From: Mycocentrospora acerina
Lineage: Eukaryota > Ascomycota > Dothideomycetes > Pleosporales
Assembly (NCBI GenBank): GCA_022701365.1
Contig: JAKUHH010000030.1
Coordinates: forward strand, 125,107 to 189,106
Length of the DNA: 64,000 bases
Direction: 5' to 3'
Every line of letters begins with the position of its first letter. Position 1 is the stretch's first letter. The notes beneath the pieces are model-generated. The model saw only the letters and a list, made by a program, of their open reading frames with translations, had not been told where the DNA came from and did not search any database. Position numbers and translations under genes: made by a program. Positions 1-9,655 of the stretch are shown one piece after another.

Positions 1-1
1 C

Positions 2-73
2 GGGCTGTGCTTGATTGGCGGGTGGGTGGCGTTGGCGGCGAGGGGGAAGCCCGTTGTGCCTAGGTTCAAGTGA
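2..73 (+). CDS. 3' end of an unidentified gene (partial)
   Basis: A reading frame enters from the left edge and stops with TGA at 71-73, giving 23 residues. They begin with a hydrophobic stretch (LCLIGGWVALAA) and end in basic residues (VVPRFK). This looks like the last membrane segment and short cytosolic tail of an integral membrane protein, but the piece is too short to assign a family. The hydrophobic-then-basic pattern and the lack of any longer competing frame are the only support. Another frame stops at 61-63, so the call is tentative. Confidence 0.35.
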   Translation, partial: GLCLIGGWVALAARGKPVVPRFK

Positions 74-752
74 GGAGGGATGATAGATTAGGGGGGGGAA
101 GATGCATTGTATTGTATTGTACTATATCATACGTAGCTGGAGAGAAGTTACAAGTGTAAGTAAGTACGGTGTGTGTTGTAAATAAATCTCACTCAATATT
201 GGCATGATATGAGCGTTTCCTACTGTCGCTCCGGGGTTTCATCCTGCTAGTTTCTTCCCATTGTGCTTTCCCTCCACCCCCCTCCTTCATCATTGAGTCC
301 CATCCTTCCTCTCTCTCTCTCTCTCTCTCTCTCTTCCAATTATCTACTATCCATCCATCTCACCATCCTAACAGCTCACCTACCTTCCTTTCTACATCCT
401 TTGCAAGAGAGCAAGCAAAATGAGGCGAAGAAGGACAATGTACATGACAAACTATACAGAAATAAAGAAGAAGATTAGAGGATGAGATGGCATTATGTAA
501 TTCATTTGTTCATCTGCACCACCGCATGAATAGAGGAATGGAAGCGAGTGAGAGAGATGGAGAGATAGAGAGATACGAGAAAAAAAAACGCCGTAAAATG
601 CATTTATACACACCAATGCTAGTTGGTAACTTTTCCATCTCGATGATCAACCTTTCTCTGACCAATTCCTGCATGACAAAAGACTGCATCATGCACAGCA
701 CTTGCCCAACCATCTATCCACTCAACCGCAAGACAATAATTGAATTAATTAA
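74..752. other. Intergenic, 3' flanks; CT microsatellite
   Basis: No gene is supported here. The stretch lies between the 3' ends of the left-edge gene (+) and RPA43 (-). It contains a pure CT repeat at 309-334 and short TATTG repeats near 107-120. Small open frames on both strands are low-complexity (Ser/Pro/Leu-rich) and unconvincing. Confidence 0.5.
309..334. repeat. (CT)13 microsatellite
   Basis: Thirteen uninterrupted CT dinucleotides in the non-coding 3' flank. Confidence 0.9.
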
Positions 753-1454
753 TTATGCGTCCCCCGCCCTCCCCTTCCCCTTTGTCTTTTTCACCGCCTT
801 ACTCCCCCCCTCGCCCAACAAACTCCCCTCGAGTCTCAAAAACCCTTTCCCCCTCCCCCTCCCGTCCATCCTCCCCTCCACTCCCTGCACCCAAACCTCC
901 AACTCGCCCTCAACAGGCACTCCACTACCATCTACCCACCTCCCCCCCTCATCTGCAATCCGTCCATCCCACCCCTTCTTCACAAGCCCCTGCTGCGTAA
1001 CCTCCCAGGTCCAATCCGCGGGGAGTTCCTCCTTGAGGACGCTAATGGGGAAGGTGTTTAGGTGTGCGAGGGTGATGTGAGTTTTGCTTTGGTGGGTGAT
1101 GCGGCCGGGGATCTGGGCGCCAGTGCGGGGGCGGAAGATGAGGAATGAGGCCGTGGCCCAGAGGAAGGGCGCGGTGTATTCGTCGACGTGGCGCAGGAGG
1201 AGGGGTTCTGGCGCAGACGAGGATGTTGTGTTGTTTGATGTTTTCGAGGGCGGCGAGGACGAGAGCGAGACGTCTTCGTAGGCGAGCACAATGCCTTTTG
1301 CTGGGGGGAAGTAGGAGAGCAGCAGAGGAGAGAAGATGGATGCGCAGAGGGCGGGGAGCGGTGTGGAGAGCGACGCGGGAGAGAGGGAGACGTATTGGGA
1401 GATGCGCTCAATGTGGAGGAGGGAGGTGGAGGTGTCTTGCTGGATTGGCGCCAT
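753..1454 (-). CDS. RPA43: RNA polymerase I subunit RPA43
   Basis: Single-exon frame of 233 residues. The open frame extends 52 codons further upstream, but the start chosen is MAPIQQDTS at 1454: everything upstream is low-complexity, and conserved sequence begins only about 20 residues later. RPA43 and its partner RPA14 form the stalk of RNA polymerase I, which transcribes rDNA in the nucleolus and is contacted by Rrn3. The family signature is visible: an N-terminal tip-associated segment (LLLSYFPPAKGIVLAYEDV, about residues 42-60), then an OB-fold region (FLWATASFLIFRPRTG, GRITHQSKTHITLAHLN, FPISVL) up to about residue 145. The C-terminus is basic (KKTKGKGRAG). A Ser/Thr-rich loop splits the two parts. 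Identification rests on motif order; length is typical for fungal orthologues. Confidence 0.85.
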   Translation of the reverse strand: MAPIQQDTSTSLLHIERISQYVSLSPASLSTPLPALCASIFSPLLLSYFPPAKGIVLAYEDVSLSSSPPSKTSNNTTSSSAPEPLLLRHVDEYTAPFLWATASFLIFRPRTGAQIPGRITHQSKTHITLAHLNTFPISVLKEELPADWTWEVTQQGLVKKGWDGRIADEGGRWVDGSGVPVEGELEVWVQGVEGRMDGRGRGKGFLRLEGSLLGEGGSKAVKKTKGKGRAGDA

Positions 1455-1810
1455 TTTGGGCGGTGGTGGTGGGTGTGAGGTGGTTTGCGACCGGTGTACT
1501 TTTCTGCTGGAGAGACGCGACCAAAAAAAGTTGGAGATTGCGGGTTTGGTCGTTGCAGCCGGCCGTACATAGTTTAGAAGTGGGGCTTGCCAAGATTCAT
1601 GTCTGGTCACATTTGATCACAGCAATAACGATAATTAAAAAACCCCCCCCCCCCCAAAGTATTGACTGCGAGAGAAAATGTCATTTATGCACGTCAAACG
1701 CCAAACGTTTCTAGTTCTTGACCGCAAAACCCCCCCAACGCCATTCCAACACGACAGCTTTTAAGTGTTTGGTCAAACTGCTCTGGCTCATTACAACAGC
1801 ATCACAACAC
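1455..1810. other. Intergenic: RPA43 upstream region, PRP43 3' flank
   Basis: 356 bases between the RPA43 start and the PRP43 stop; both genes run leftward. It must contain the RPA43 promoter. A run of 13 C lies at 1643-1655, and a T-rich, A-rich segment lies just before it. No gene is supported. Confidence 0.5.
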
Positions 1811-4353
1811 TCAGCGCTGTCCCTTCTCGGCCTGCTTACGCTGGAACTTGGTGGCCTCGCGTTGCAGGGCTTGCTTGATGTCGCCCTTTTTGAATGTCGC
1901 CAGGTCGTAGTAGTTTGGTGAAATATCCTGAATGTTGGTTAGCATAGTCCACGGCAAATTAAATCAACAACTACTCACCAAAAGCCACTCGGGCTTCACA
2001 GCAGTCACTGTCCGGATATAGTTTTTGGTCGTGAGGACAAATTCGTTGTAGATGACCCACTCGCTGTCCTCGGCGAGCACTGTGCTGGGATGCAGCAGGA
2101 CAGTCTGCTCATCCTTGACAGTCGTGTACTGCTTGCCATTGCCGTCGCGCTTGGCAACCTGCATGAAGAAGCCGGCCACGAGCGCTCGTTGGATGTTCTC
2201 ATAGTACTTCTTGTTCTCGAATGGTGTCGACATGAGCTCAAGCTCTGAGCGCTCCATTATACGCTTCAACTGTAGACGGACGTTGTCGGCTTGTTGAAGT
2301 GCCCGGAACGAGAGGAAGTGATCATGGCACCACTGCTTGGGGTTGGCCTGTGCCTCCTCGCCCTTGAATGCGTGGTAGACGTTGAGCATGGTGAGCTGGT
2401 CACCCTTGGGATGCGCGAAAAGCTCCTTCATCTCGTCGGCGCGCTTGCGGTTGGCCGCTGGGCGCACAAAGATCTGGGGAACCGACAAAAGCGCCGTCAG
2501 TGATAGAATCTCATTCGAGCAGTAAAACTCGGGCGAGGTGATGAGCATGACGGCTAGCGCAGGATCCAGAGGAAAGTCGGAAGCCATCCTTCCCAATGTG
2601 GTGAGCTCGCCCTCGTCGTCAAGACAGGCCAGGTAGTTTAGCTCCTCCAACGCACGCATCAGCGTCTCGGGCGCTGGCGGGTCCATCAAGTCAAAGTGGA
2701 CCAAGTCGTCGACGCCCAGCTTCTTCAGTTCGAGAACAGTGCTGGCCAAGTTGGAGCGCAGAATCTCGGGGTACGTCTGCTCGATGAGCTCCTTCTTGAA
2801 GGCAGACTCGGTGTACAGACGGAAGCATTTACCAGGGCGAGTACGACCAGCACGACCAGCTCGCTGTTGAGCAGACGCTTTAGAAATGGGCGATACGAGC
2901 AGCGACTCGACACGGATGCGAGGGTTGTAGACTTTTTGCTTGCTGAAGCCCGGGTCGACGACGTAGACGATTCCATCAATGGTAAGGGATGTTTCGGCAA
3001 TGTTGGTGGAGACGATGCACTTGCGCCCTGGGCGACCTCCGGGGGTTGCTGGGGGTGGTGCCGGGTTGAAAATCTTTTGCTGTTGTGCAGGCGGCAGTGT
3101 TCCGTAGAGCGGGTAGACGACGAGCGGGCCAGCGCCTCCTTCGCGGCTCAAGTCCTGGGCCTCGAGACTGATCTTTCTGCAAGCGTCCTCAATCTCCTCC
3201 TCTCCGGTCAGGAACAGCAGGATGTCGCCCTCTGGCTCAGTAGCATGAATCTGCAGCACGGTACGCAGGGCAGCCTCGACGTAATCGCGCTCGGGGGCGG
3301 GTGTGTAAAAGACCTCGACGGGGTGGGTTCGTCCGGGGACGGCGAGGAGGGGCGCGTTGTGAAAGTACTTTTGGAACTTTGTGGCGTCGAGGGTGGCGCT
3401 CATGATGATGAGCTTCAGGTCCTTGCGGCGGAGGACGACCTCCTTGAGCAGGCCCATGAGAATGTCCGTGGCCAGGGTGCGCTCGTGGGCCTCGTCGAGG
3501 ATGATTGTGCTGTAGCGGGACAGGTTGTTGTCGTGCATGGCCTCGCGCAGCAGCATACCATCGGTCATGTACTTGAGGATGGTGCTGGCGCTGGTCTTGT
3601 CCTCGAAACGGATGCTGTAGCCGACCTCCTCGCCGAGGGTAACGTCCATCTCCTCGGCGACACGCTGGGCGACGGACATGGCGGCGACTCGGCGCGGCTG
3701 GGTGCAGGCGACCATCTTTGCGTTTTGCTGGGGGAGGTCGTCGAACAGGACAAACTGGGGGATCTGGGTCGTCTTGCCGGAACCCGTCTCACCGACGAAG
3801 ACGAGGATCTGGGACTCTTGGTAGAGTTTGAGGAATTCATTTCTGGCTGTAGTTAGTAGGGTGTTGTAGAGGAAGTAGCGATAGAAGAAGAGGAAGTAGC
3901 GATAGAAGAAGAGGAAGTAGCGATAGAAGAAGAGGAAGTAGCGACAGAAGAAGAGGAAGGAGCGATGGAAGGAGAGGAAGTTGCAACAGAAGAAGAGCAA
4001 GTGGTGATAGAAGAAGAGCAGGAAGCAATGGAAGAAAACAAGAAATAAACACACCTCTGCTGGTGCACAGGCAGGCCGCGGCGCTGCTTGAGGATGCTCA
4101 GGTACTTGCTCGACAGCGGGCGGCCGGTGAAGGCGTTGTTGGGGCCATCCTCGGCGACGGAAGCCTGCTGGGCCGTCGTGGCATGCTTGGTGAAGCCACG
4201 CAGGCCGGCGCCCTCGCTCTTGACGGACGAGTCGTTGGTGTTGTCGTTCCAGTGGGCCAGGTAGGGGTTGGTCTCGTTGGCCTCGGTCTTGACGCGCTTG
4301 ACCCGGGCCTTGTCGTCGTCGTCGAACTCGCGCTTGACTGTCATGGCCGTCAT
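1811..4353 (-). CDS. PRP43: DEAH-box ATPase PRP43
   Basis: Three exons: 4055-4353, 1979-3842 and 1811-1927 (759 residues, phases consistent). The RNA helicase Prp43 releases spliced lariats from the spliceosome and acts in pre-rRNA processing of both ribosomal subunits, activated by G-patch proteins. Visible motifs are GETGSGKT (residues 117-124, Walker A), TQPRR (Ia), DEAH (216-219), SATLDA (III), STNIAETSLTIDG (V) and QQRAGRAGR (VI). The winged-helix, ratchet and OB domains follow, with NYIRTVTAVKPEWLL near the end. Intron 1 (3843-4054) removes a 21-bp minisatellite; splicing AG|GTGTGT to CCAG|A restores the conserved VHQQRNEFLK. Intron 2 (1928-1978) has a CTAAC branch site, and its last exon supplies the conserved DISPNYYDL. 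It is divergent from the PRMT5 gene. Confidence 0.96.
3870..4037 (-). repeat. 21-bp minisatellite inside PRP43 intron 1
   Basis: Eight head-to-tail copies of a 21-bp unit. The first three are identical (plus strand AGGAAGTAGCGATAGAAGAAG) and the rest drift progressively. It fills most of the 212-nt intron. In the transcript the repeat is pyrimidine-rich. The period is a multiple of three and no copy contains a stop on the plus strand, which would read as an acidic heptad (EEVAIEE). Confidence 0.95.
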
Positions 4354-4863
4354 TGTGGGGAGAAGGAGAGGGAGGCGGGAGAAGAGGGCTGCGGGTGGCA
4401 GGTGGGAGGAGAAGACTGCGGATGGCGGATGCTCGTCTCGTCTCGTCTCGTCTCGTCGCCTCGCCGTCCGCCAGCCTAGAAACTTTTATGCGCCGGCTGA
4501 AGATCGGCGCGCAGGGCTTGGCGCACAGGCCTGTCGCGCGGGACCCCGGCCTGGGATGCGAGATGCACGATGCACGATGCAACATGACTACTGGATTTAA
4601 CACTCCATGTGAGATGGCGAGGCGGAGAAGCACCGCACAAGACACGGCCTGCACCAGACACGGCGCTCGACATGCCATGCGTGGTATTCAAACACGCAGC
4701 ACACGACGCACAGCAGGTAGCCATGGGAGGCCAGCTCCACCGCGGACTGCGGACTGCCGCTCGCCCAACCCCGCCAACGCCAAACTTTCACAGAGACACG
4801 GCCGTTGCCATTGTCTTTGCCTTTGCCAGAAAAACCAAGTAGAAAAAGGACCCAACCGCCGCC
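4354..4863. promoter_or_regulatory. Shared divergent promoter of PRP43 and PRMT5
   Basis: 510 bases between two divergently transcribed start codons, so both promoters lie here. It contains a TCTCG pentamer repeat (4432-4458) and a duplicated GATGCACGAT-type element around 4560-4580. The call is by position only; no TATA box or named factor site was identified. Confidence 0.55.
4432..4458. repeat. (TCTCG)n pentamer repeat
   Basis: About five tandem TCTCG units in the PRP43/PRMT5 promoter region. Confidence 0.85.
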
Positions 4864-7754
4864 ATGGACTACTCTGACGGCCCCGACGACATTGTGCCCA
4901 CCTTTTACATTGGCCAGCACGAGTCCAAACGCACGCTGGACGTGTCGCCTGAGCTGGTGCAGCATGCACAGGACCTGGGAGTGTGTATTTTCTCATTTCT
5001 TCTACAATTCATACCACTACCACCTTGCCAATACTACCAATACCCTGCTGTCGATACCACCAATACCGTCCTGTCACTATTCTTCTATCCTCCTGTCACT
5101 ACTCTTCTACCTTCCTGCCACTACTCTTCTACCTTCCTGCCACTGCTCTTCTACCCATACAATTACCAATTCTCTTCTACCCACACACTGGGCAATACTG
5201 CCCCACTGCCCATACAATCACCAACAATCTTCTACACATACAACTACCCCAATACCCTTCTACACACACAACTACCCCACTACCCTTTCACTCTACTCCA
5301 TCGCCACTGCCCTGCTTCTACTACCATCACTCCAACTAAACACTACTACACTACTACACTACTACCCTACACTTACAATGCTTACCTCATCACCACCACT
5401 AACCACCCCCAGTATGACATGCTTACTAGCTCCATCACAAACGACCACTTCCACACCCGCGTCCTCGCCCTCCTCAGCGCCTACTCCCAGGCCACCACCG
5501 ACTCCCACGCCCCCCACGCCCAGCCGCTGCCCTTGATTCCCGCACTCGACCACCTCGACACCTCGCTCGGCCCCAGCGATGTCATCGGCCAACTGCTCAC
5601 ATACACCAGCTCCTGGATCGACCTGTCCTCTCCAGACCCCGTCATTGCACATCTCTCCCGCCAGGTCTTCCACTTGGAGGTTGCCTTTGCCGCCTTTTGC
5701 GGAGCCACCACCGTCATCGTGCCCGGACCCCGACTCGTCCACGGCCAAAATGGTGTCTCGCAGTTTGCCCGCGCCATCCAGGAGGCCCTCACCACCGGCG
5801 CATACGTCTCTTTCCATGTGCAGATGCCCATGGATGGCACCAGTGTCGCCAGCGACGAGGACCTGGGCGACTTGACCCGCTTTGCCAGGCCAGAGTTTGA
5901 GCCGAGCAGCGAGACCAAGAAGGTGGACGCATGGAGCTCGTGGGACGCGTGGAACACCATCCGCACCTTCAACAAGTACCACAACAGACTCTCAGTCGCC
6001 CTCGACCTGCCGCGCCGTCTCCCATCCCTGGCTCTCCAGTCTCGCTGGTACTCGGAGCCCGTACGGCTAATCAACGCCTCAGCCTCTTCCTTCTTGACCA
6101 ACGCCCGAGGCTCTGCTGTCTTGTCAAAGGCACACCAGCACTTCATCTTCCGCTGTGCGCGCCTGCGCTCGGCGCCATGGCTACTGTTGTCAGACATTGG
6201 CTCGCTTCCTGGCATCGACGACCCAGACATGATCATGTCATATGCCACCGGTGAACTCTCTCCAGGAGCAGCAGACGACGCTCCTAGCCCAGACTCTTCC
6301 ACCGACATTGCCCCAACGCCTGCCGAGGCCGCCCAGATCGCAAAGAAGACGGTCAAACAGAGCACCAGCAACAACGACCCAACCCCTCATCTGAGCTACA
6401 TGCGCTACCTCCAGCGCAACCAGCCGCCCAAGAGCATGATTGAGCGATTCGGCGGCGGCTTCCAGGACTACCTCCAGAGCCCTCTGCAGCCCCTGACAGA
6501 CAACCTCGAGTCCATCACGTACGAGGTGTTTGAAAAGGACCCCATCAAGTACGCCTGGTACGAACGAGCCACAGCACAGGCACTCAAGGACTGGCAAAAC
6601 GAGAAAAAGTCGACTAGCTCTGGAGACGGTGTTGTTGTGATTGCCGTCGTGGGCTCAGGCCGCGGTCCGCTAGTCACACGAGCATTGAACGCGAGCAAGA
6701 GCACCGGCGTACCCGTCCGAGTCTACGCCATTGAAAAGAACCCCAACGCATACGTGCTTCTGCAACGGCACAACAGGGAGACATGGGGAGGTCGCGTCAC
6801 AGTTGTCAAGACGGACATGCGAGCCTGGAAGGGACCATTGCAGCCAGACGGCACCCTTGGCAAGGTCGACATCCTCATCAGTGAGTTGCTCGGCTCCTTT
6901 GCCGACAACGAATTGTCTCCCGAGTGCCTCGACGGCGTGCAGCATGTCTTGAACCCCGAACACGGCATCTCGATCCCTGCCAGCTACACCGCACACTTCA
7001 CCCCCATCTCCACCCCCAGACTCTGGGTTGACCTGTACAACCGAAGCAGCAACGTCGACGCCAACGCCTTTGACATTCCCTGGGTCGTCATGCTGTCCCA
7101 ATTCGACTTTCTCTCCACCGAGAACAAGGAGCCAATCATCACCCAGCAGCTCGGCAACGGCACCAAGATGCACAACTTCAACCTCGAGCCCCCTCTCGCG
7201 CCGCTCGTCCACACAGCTTGGGAGTTCTCCCACCCCCTGCCGCCAGCCATCCTCGCGCAATCTTCGCTGCGCAAGGGCGGTTCAGCGGTTGGTGGTGGAG
7301 GCGGCTTCACCGGCGGTGACGGCGCAAACGAGCACAACTTCCGTTTCTGCCGCTTCACATTCCCCATCCAAGAACAGGGTGTGTGCCACGGTCTGGGTGG
7401 ATATTTCGAGACGGTGCTGTACAGCGGTTCAGAGGGCGCTGTGGAGCTCAGCACAAACCCAGTCACAATGGAGCAGAAGAGCAAGGACATGATTTCGTGG
7501 TTCCCCATCTTCTTCCCGCTCAAGGTATGTCGTCGTCTCTCACTTCTGTGGTATCGTCTGCTAATTTTATATCTTAGAACCCAATGCAGCTCCCCACCAA
7601 CTCCGAGGTCGAGGTCAGCATGTGGCGCCAGACGGACGACAGGAAGGTGTGGTACGAGTGGCTTGTCGAAAGCTACGTCACCATTGCCGGACAGCGGGTC
7701 CGACTCGGTGTCTCGGATCTGCACTCGAGCAAGAGCAATGGGTGTTTGATGTAG
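4864..7754 (+). CDS. Protein arginine methyltransferase 5 (Skb1/Hsl7 type)
   Basis: Three exons: 4864-4980, 5413-7524 and 7578-7754 (801 residues, all junctions phase 0). PRMT5 enzymes symmetrically dimethylate arginine on Sm proteins and histones; fission-yeast Skb1 and budding-yeast Hsl7 also act in cell-cycle and morphology control. Visible features are an N-terminal TIM-barrel-type region (to about residue 330), the SAM-binding motif I VVGSGRGPL near residue 452, and the PRMT5-type double-E loop SELLGSFADNELSPE (about 528-542). A beta-barrel follows, ending VEVSMWRQTDDRKVWYEWL. The start is MDYSDGPDD. Intron 1 is 432 nt, repeat-rich, divisible by three and free of in-frame stops, so one open frame runs straight through it. 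It is judged an intron because of the clean GTGTGT/CCCCAG borders and the Tyr/Pro/Leu low-complexity peptide. Intron 2 is 53 nt. Confidence 0.93.
5040..5400 (+). repeat. Pyrimidine-rich degenerate repeats in PRMT5 intron 1
   Basis: The intron is built from short related units: CACTACTCTTCTACCTTCCTG-like units repeat around 5090-5155, followed by ACAACTACCCCA/CTACACA-type units to about 5290 and CTACTACAC units near 5340-5370. Copies are imperfect, so boundaries are approximate. Confidence 0.7.
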
Positions 7755-7921
7755 AATTTTCATGTCGAAAGGTATTTTTCGGATTTTTTTATTTCTTTCA
7801 TTCGGGTGTCTGGATAGACTTTCAAAAAAAAAGCTACGGATTATTTCTAGACAGAGACGCTAGAGGACTCGCATGAGTAGCATGTGGAACATTTATTTTG
7901 TATGAATGCAGATTTCAAGAT

Positions 7922-9655
7922 TTACCATTTCAACCCCTCCAGCTCCTCCATGCCATACGGCACACTCGGCGTCCTCCACCCCACACAATCCACACCATCC
8001 CCCCCTCGAATCTGCACCACAGGCTTCAAAACACTCAGCTTCTTCCCCCCAAACGCCGACCCCTCATACCCTTGGAACCAGCCACTCCCCTCTTCCAAAT
8101 ACCCGCCCAACACCCTCTTCCAGCCTCCCCACACCGTCGCCAACAAATCCAACACATGATGCTCCCCCCTCATCTCCCCCCACGCAAACCTCTCCCGACA
8201 CTCCTGCACCGTCTCCTTACCATACAACCCCACATCCTCTCTCAACGCGTAAGCATTCACGCCCACAAGCGCCGCATCCACGGCCCAACTCCCCCCCTTG
8301 ACCGCCCGCTCCCTCAACGCCATCATCGCGCCCACCGCCCCCAACACCCCCGTCGTCATGTCGCTGACCGGCAAACTAGGAAGCACGCACTCCCCGTTGG
8401 GCAGGTCCAGCGAGCGCCCAGTGACGTACGCGCTCCCAGCTGCCGCGTCGGCGATTTGCTGCCACCCCGGGCGAGGCGCATAGCACCCTTCTTTGCCGTA
8501 GCAATTCTCGCTCACGTAGACGATTCCCTTGCCGCGTTTTCCCGCCATGGAGAGCAGGTCGTTGAGGCCGAAGCCAAAGGCGGCGATTTTGCCGGGCCGG
8601 AAGCCCTGGATGAAGATGTCGGTTTGGGAGAGGAGGGTCTGGAGATGCAGTCTATCTGGTTCTGAGCGCAGGTCGAGGGTTGAAGTGCGTTTTCCGGTGT
8701 TGAGGGTGAGTTGGAGGAGGTTGAGGTCGGGGAGGTGGGGGGCGTTGAGGCGGAGGACGGTGGCGCCGAGGGAGGCGAGGATGGCGCCGATTTGGGGGCC
8801 GGCGATTACGCGGGTGAGTTCTAGGACGGTGGTGCCGGTGAGGGGGCGGGGGTCCGCGGGGTCAAAAGGAGGGAAGGAGATGGGTGGCGTGGGGACGGCG
8901 TGGGGTTGAGGGGTGATGTCGATGAGGGGGCGGGACGCGAGGGCTTTGCCCATGCTGCTGGTTGACCATTGCTGCGGGGTGAAGCAGATGGAGCCGCAGA
9001 AGCCGTGGGTGATGTTTTGGAATTCGAGTTCTGCGGGGCTGTAGGTTTGCGTGTGTTGCGCGATGAGGGAGGCGGCGGCGGAGTTGGAGGATGTGGGCGT
9101 GTTGGGGTCGATGCCGATGCTTTTTAGTACCGGGAGGGCGTTCATGCTCCCGTGGAGGGAGTACCATGTCTGTGGGTCTTTGGTTGGGTAGAGACCCGTT
9201 GTGCGGTATTTCAGGGGCGTGTCGGTCCAGCCTTGCTCCCAGTCTGGGAGAATGTCTTTTAGTTTCCCTTGTTTGGATAGAGTGAGCACGTCTTGCCCGT
9301 CGAGGTAGGCGGTTGCTACACATCCAAACCAGAGGGCCGTGTGTGTTGTGTTGACTGTGATTTTGCGCTTCTTGTCCTCGTTGCCGCGTAGAGTGAGGAT
9401 CTCGTCGCCGAGAACACCGCACATGGCGTGGAGTGCTGCGGCGACGGATGTGGCTTTGATGGGGCCGGGGATGACTGGGAAGTCTTCGCCAGTGAAGGTG
9501 ACTTTAGAAAGAAGAGCCTCATCTTGCGTGAAGCCAGGCGTTTGAGCGCAGAGCTGTCGAAAGATACGTTCCGTGTCTTTGGGCACGGGCGTGAAGGAAG
9601 TATCTGTCCATGTTCCTGGTCCGTAGACATCAGGAGTACGAGTCGACGAAGCCAT
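7922..9655 (-). CDS. CaiB/BaiF family (class III) CoA-transferase
   Basis: Single-exon frame of 577 residues. Start chosen at MASSTRTPDVYG; the open frame continues upstream, but that sequence is not protein-like. Class III CoA-transferases move CoA between carboxylic acids or epimerise acyl-CoAs. The family core is clear from about residue 265: GTTVLELTRVIAGPQIG, ILASLGATVLRL, LNTGKRTSTLDL, then DIFIQGFRPGKIAAFGFG and KGIVYVSENCYG. The N-terminal part up to about residue 250 is probably a second, degenerate copy of the fold, as in other fungal members (family knowledge, not proven here). At about residue 395 the sequence reads PRPGWQQIADAAAG. Many members place the catalytic aspartate right after PG-aromatic, here Gln; an Asp follows five residues later. 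Substrate unknown. It converges on PRMT5 with only 167 bases between the stops. Confidence 0.88.
   Translation of the reverse strand: MASSTRTPDVYGPGTWTDTSFTPVPKDTERIFRQLCAQTPGFTQDEALLSKVTFTGEDFPVIPGPIKATSVAAALHAMCGVLGDEILTLRGNEDKKRKITVNTTHTALWFGCVATAYLDGQDVLTLSKQGKLKDILPDWEQGWTDTPLKYRTTGLYPTKDPQTWYSLHGSMNALPVLKSIGIDPNTPTSSNSAAASLIAQHTQTYSPAELEFQNITHGFCGSICFTPQQWSTSSMGKALASRPLIDITPQPHAVPTPPISFPPFDPADPRPLTGTTVLELTRVIAGPQIGAILASLGATVLRLNAPHLPDLNLLQLTLNTGKRTSTLDLRSEPDRLHLQTLLSQTDIFIQGFRPGKIAAFGFGLNDLLSMAGKRGKGIVYVSENCYGKEGCYAPRPGWQQIADAAAGSAYVTGRSLDLPNGECVLPSLPVSDMTTGVLGAVGAMMALRERAVKGGSWAVDAALVGVNAYALREDVGLYGKETVQECRERFAWGEMRGEHHVLDLLATVWGGWKRVLGGYLEEGSGWFQGYEGSAFGGKKLSVLKPVVQIRGGDGVDCVGWRTPSVPYGMEELEGLKW

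Noticed and set aside
487..1080. 197-codon plus-strand frame
   Set aside because: Its second half is antisense to RPA43 and its first half is low-complexity 3' flank.
2696..3856. 386-codon open frame on the plus strand
   Set aside because: It lies exactly antisense to the PRP43 helicase core; its Leu/Val/Gly/Asp-rich content is the complement of the conserved helicase codons.
1964..4678. One continuous 904-codon minus-strand frame taken as the whole PRP43 protein
   Set aside because: It reads through intron 1 (FFYRYFL repeats) and past the true start in the wrong frame; the family N-terminus is in another frame (4055-4353) and splicing joins it precisely.
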